Shown in pieces: positions 63,201 to 64,000 of a DNA stretch of 64,000 bases. The stretch's first letter is position 1, and the number at the start of each line of letters is the position of its first letter. The translations under genes were made by a program, and so were the position numbers. Source of the DNA: Burkholderia mayonis (lineage in GTDB: Bacteria > Pseudomonadota > Gammaproteobacteria > Burkholderiales > Burkholderiaceae); NCBI RefSeq assembly GCF_001523745.2, contig NZ_CP013386.1, positions 2,294,001 through 2,358,000 of the forward strand, in the 5' to 3' direction. Below the pieces are notes generated by a model that was not told the origin of the DNA, did no database searches, and saw only the letters and a list, made by a program, of their open reading frames with translations.

Positions 63201-64000
63201 CGGCCGCTCGCCTGCCCGCACATATGGTGCCGTCGGCCTATGTCGTGCTCGACGCGATGCCGCTGACGATCAACGGCAAGCTCGATCGCCGCGCGCTGCC
63301 CGTGCCGGACGACGCTGCTTTCGATGCGCCTGCCGGCGACGCCGCCACGCCGCTGACGGCGACCGGTCTCCGCCTCGCGGCCCTCTGGCGTGACGTACTG
63401 GGCGTCGATCGCGTCGAGGCCTGCGACGACTTCTTCGCACGCGGCGGCCATTCGCTGCTGGCCATTGCGCTCGGAGCACGCATCGAGCAGACGTTCGGCG
63501 TACGCCTGCCGCTGCGCGCGTTCTTCGATCATCCACGGCTCGATGCGCTGGCGGAGCGGATCGACGCGGCCGGCACGGTCACGCCGGCATCGCGGCAGCC
63601 GATCGCACGACGCGACGCATCGGAGACGCGCGTGCCGCTGTCGCATGCGCAGGAGCGTCTGTGGTTCCTCTGGCAGTATGACCCGCGCGATACCGCGTAC
63701 ACCATCACCTGCGCGGTCAATCTGCATGGCGCGCTCGATGCCGCGGCGCTGCGCCGGGCCTTCGACGCGCTGTCGATCCGGCACGAAGCGTTGCGCACGT
63801 CGTTCGGCGAGGAGAACGGTGTCGGTTATCAGCAGATTCACGCGCTGCCGCGTTTTGCATGGACCGAGCACGATCTGCGCGCGAATCCGGCGGACATGCG
63901 CGACGCCGCTGTCGCGACGCTGTGGCAGCAGGCCGCGCGCGCGCCGTTCGACCTGACGGACGGCCCGCTGCTGCGCGTCACGCTGACCCGCGCCGGCGAC
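60260..64000 (+). CDS. Second NRPS, C-A(Thr)-T-C..., 3' end outside window
   Basis: Open from ATG 60260 to the window edge (1247 residues visible). The upstream NRPS stops 36 bases before. C5 spans about 50-490 (SFEQEHLWFLWKL; HHVVTDG, His180-181). A5 spans about 510-1000 with IIYTSGSTGRPKG, FDFSVWELFG and MYGITETTVHV; its code reads DFWNVGMVH, the threonine pattern. T has GGHS with Ser1065. A second condensation domain begins VPLSHAQERLWFLW and is cut by the window end. It continues the chain from the megasynthetase upstream, adding Thr and at least one more residue. Other long frames over this stretch, in either direction, are shadows. Confidence 0.93.
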   Translation, partial: MTQATPHMRTISLRYAALPPERRAAFRQRVVAQQIDPATLPIVPIATAGDDAPLSFEQEHLWFLWKLQPDNPAYHMPGAIDLDGDLDVAALAAALRIVSQQHQSLRTRFVRQPDGTLRQTVRDAPLPALRLHDLRGAPQTLDEALRHAAVESFDLESGPPLRADLFQVDDARHVLLLTLHHVVTDGHSMTVLIGALVHAYRVATSGEPARPEPPALQFRDCAAWQREWLDDDALQVHLDYWRAQLGTNTPPSPLPFDRPRPSHATGAGARVQRDIDAARLARLQSRAAAHDATLFMALLAAFGVLLYRYSSATDLRIGVPSSGRDDVGTENLIGFFVNTLVVRQHVTGTQTFDSLLVHTRQTLLDAQAHRALPFARLVQALRASRTDDAPLFHAMFSMQHSDRAALARLPGLTVAARPVETGSAQFDLSFNLVEHAHGARLNVIYATERFDASTIERLADHYLALLAQLANDMTHRIADLQVGDAVRARPAAGLADGAPPPRDVLQRIADHVRLRPDAPAVTTDAGTLTYRELDSWSNRIGSRIVAQLPANRKADAHIGLCTGRSSALVAGTLGILKAGAAYVPLDPRYPAERLHDTLLDAGVRSIVADAEGLAALGDWAAARGMTMIDATALQDACGADAAPPMPHAAPHPEQLAYIIYTSGSTGRPKGVGITHANLARLFDSTAAHFRFDAQDVWTLFHSHAFDFSVWELFGALVHGGRLVVVPYWTTRDPAAMQRLLREQRVTVLNQTPSAFDALMKADLDAPETFGDVRVVVFGGERLEPAALAAWQHARGAGAPALVNMYGITETTVHVTHRALHSDDIHGASSAAASPIGDALGDLQLHLLDADLNPVPPGATGELYVGGAGLARGYLNRAALTAERFVPDPYGRSGARLYRSGDLARRLANGELRYLGRNDAQAKLRGFRIEPGETRAALLNHPNIAAAEVVVHDHPRRGAQLVAYLVARRAIATLRRDVREHAAARLPAHMVPSAYVVLDAMPLTINGKLDRRALPVPDDAAFDAPAGDAATPLTATGLRLAALWRDVLGVDRVEACDDFFARGGHSLLAIALGARIEQTFGVRLPLRAFFDHPRLDALAERIDAAGTVTPASRQPIARRDASETRVPLSHAQERLWFLWQYDPRDTAYTITCAVNLHGALDAAALRRAFDALSIRHEALRTSFGEENGVGYQQIHALPRFAWTEHDLRANPADMRDAAVATLWQQAARAPFDLTDGPLLRVTLTRAGD

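Noticed and set aside
60692..63871. Long minus-strand frame opposite the second NRPS
   Set aside because: Antisense shadow; the plus-strand frame from 60260 holds C, A, T and C motifs without interruption.

Overview
The window reads as a Burkholderia chromosome segment, probably from the B. pseudomallei group. The reasons are the very high GC with G/C-ending codons, a FabV-type enoyl reductase, AcpA-type phosphatase, archaic (Csu-type) chaperone-usher pili, type VI secretion debris, and LysR-controlled catabolic cassettes. I cannot fix the species from sequence alone.

Layout. 1-4360: an ATGA-coupled trio (GH65 glycoside phosphorylase, cut by the window start; MFS carrier; DegT/StrS aminotransferase), probably the 3' end of an amino-sugar-type cluster. 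4718-9435: a di-haem peroxidase and an acid phosphatase/phospholipase C family lipoprotein diverge from a shared promoter with a Pho-box-like element, followed by fabV. 9763-18936 (minus): a response regulator, a hybrid sensor kinase and a complete six-gene Csu-type pilus operon (three SCPU subunits, chaperone, usher, two-domain tip subunit). 18937-19758 is AT-rich control DNA. 19759-23307: a LysR regulator diverging from an MFS carrier plus an amidohydrolase. 23788-26083: a small H-NS-like protein, a lipoprotein and an alpha/beta hydrolase. 26399-33401: a LysR regulator diverging from a C5-dicarboxyl-CoA-like catabolic set (MaoC-type hydratase, acyl-CoA dehydrogenase, class III CoA-transferase, MFS carrier), with a convergent CitE-like lyase and an etfB/etfA chimera. 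34573-39640 is a scrapyard: a frameshifted mntH fragment, a 5'-truncated T6SS-type gene, an orphan tssF and a broken IS5-family element.

40186-64000 (end) is the most interesting part: a Fur-box-controlled siderophore-type NRPS locus. It has mbtH, a type II thioesterase, a protein with a heme-oxygenase-like region and a SznF-like three-His cupin, a 5720-residue megasynthetase, and a second NRPS running off the window. The megasynthetase carries a YqcI/YcgG domain fused in frame ahead of a fatty-acyl-AMP ligase. YqcI/YcgG plus SznF-like cupin is the pair associated with graminine (C-diazeniumdiolate) formation in gramibactin-type siderophores. I therefore infer a lipopeptide siderophore with an NO-donor-type ligand, with visible specificities X(D)-Gly-Asp-Gly?-Thr. 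The YqcI-NRPS fusion is the feature I consider potentially undescribed.
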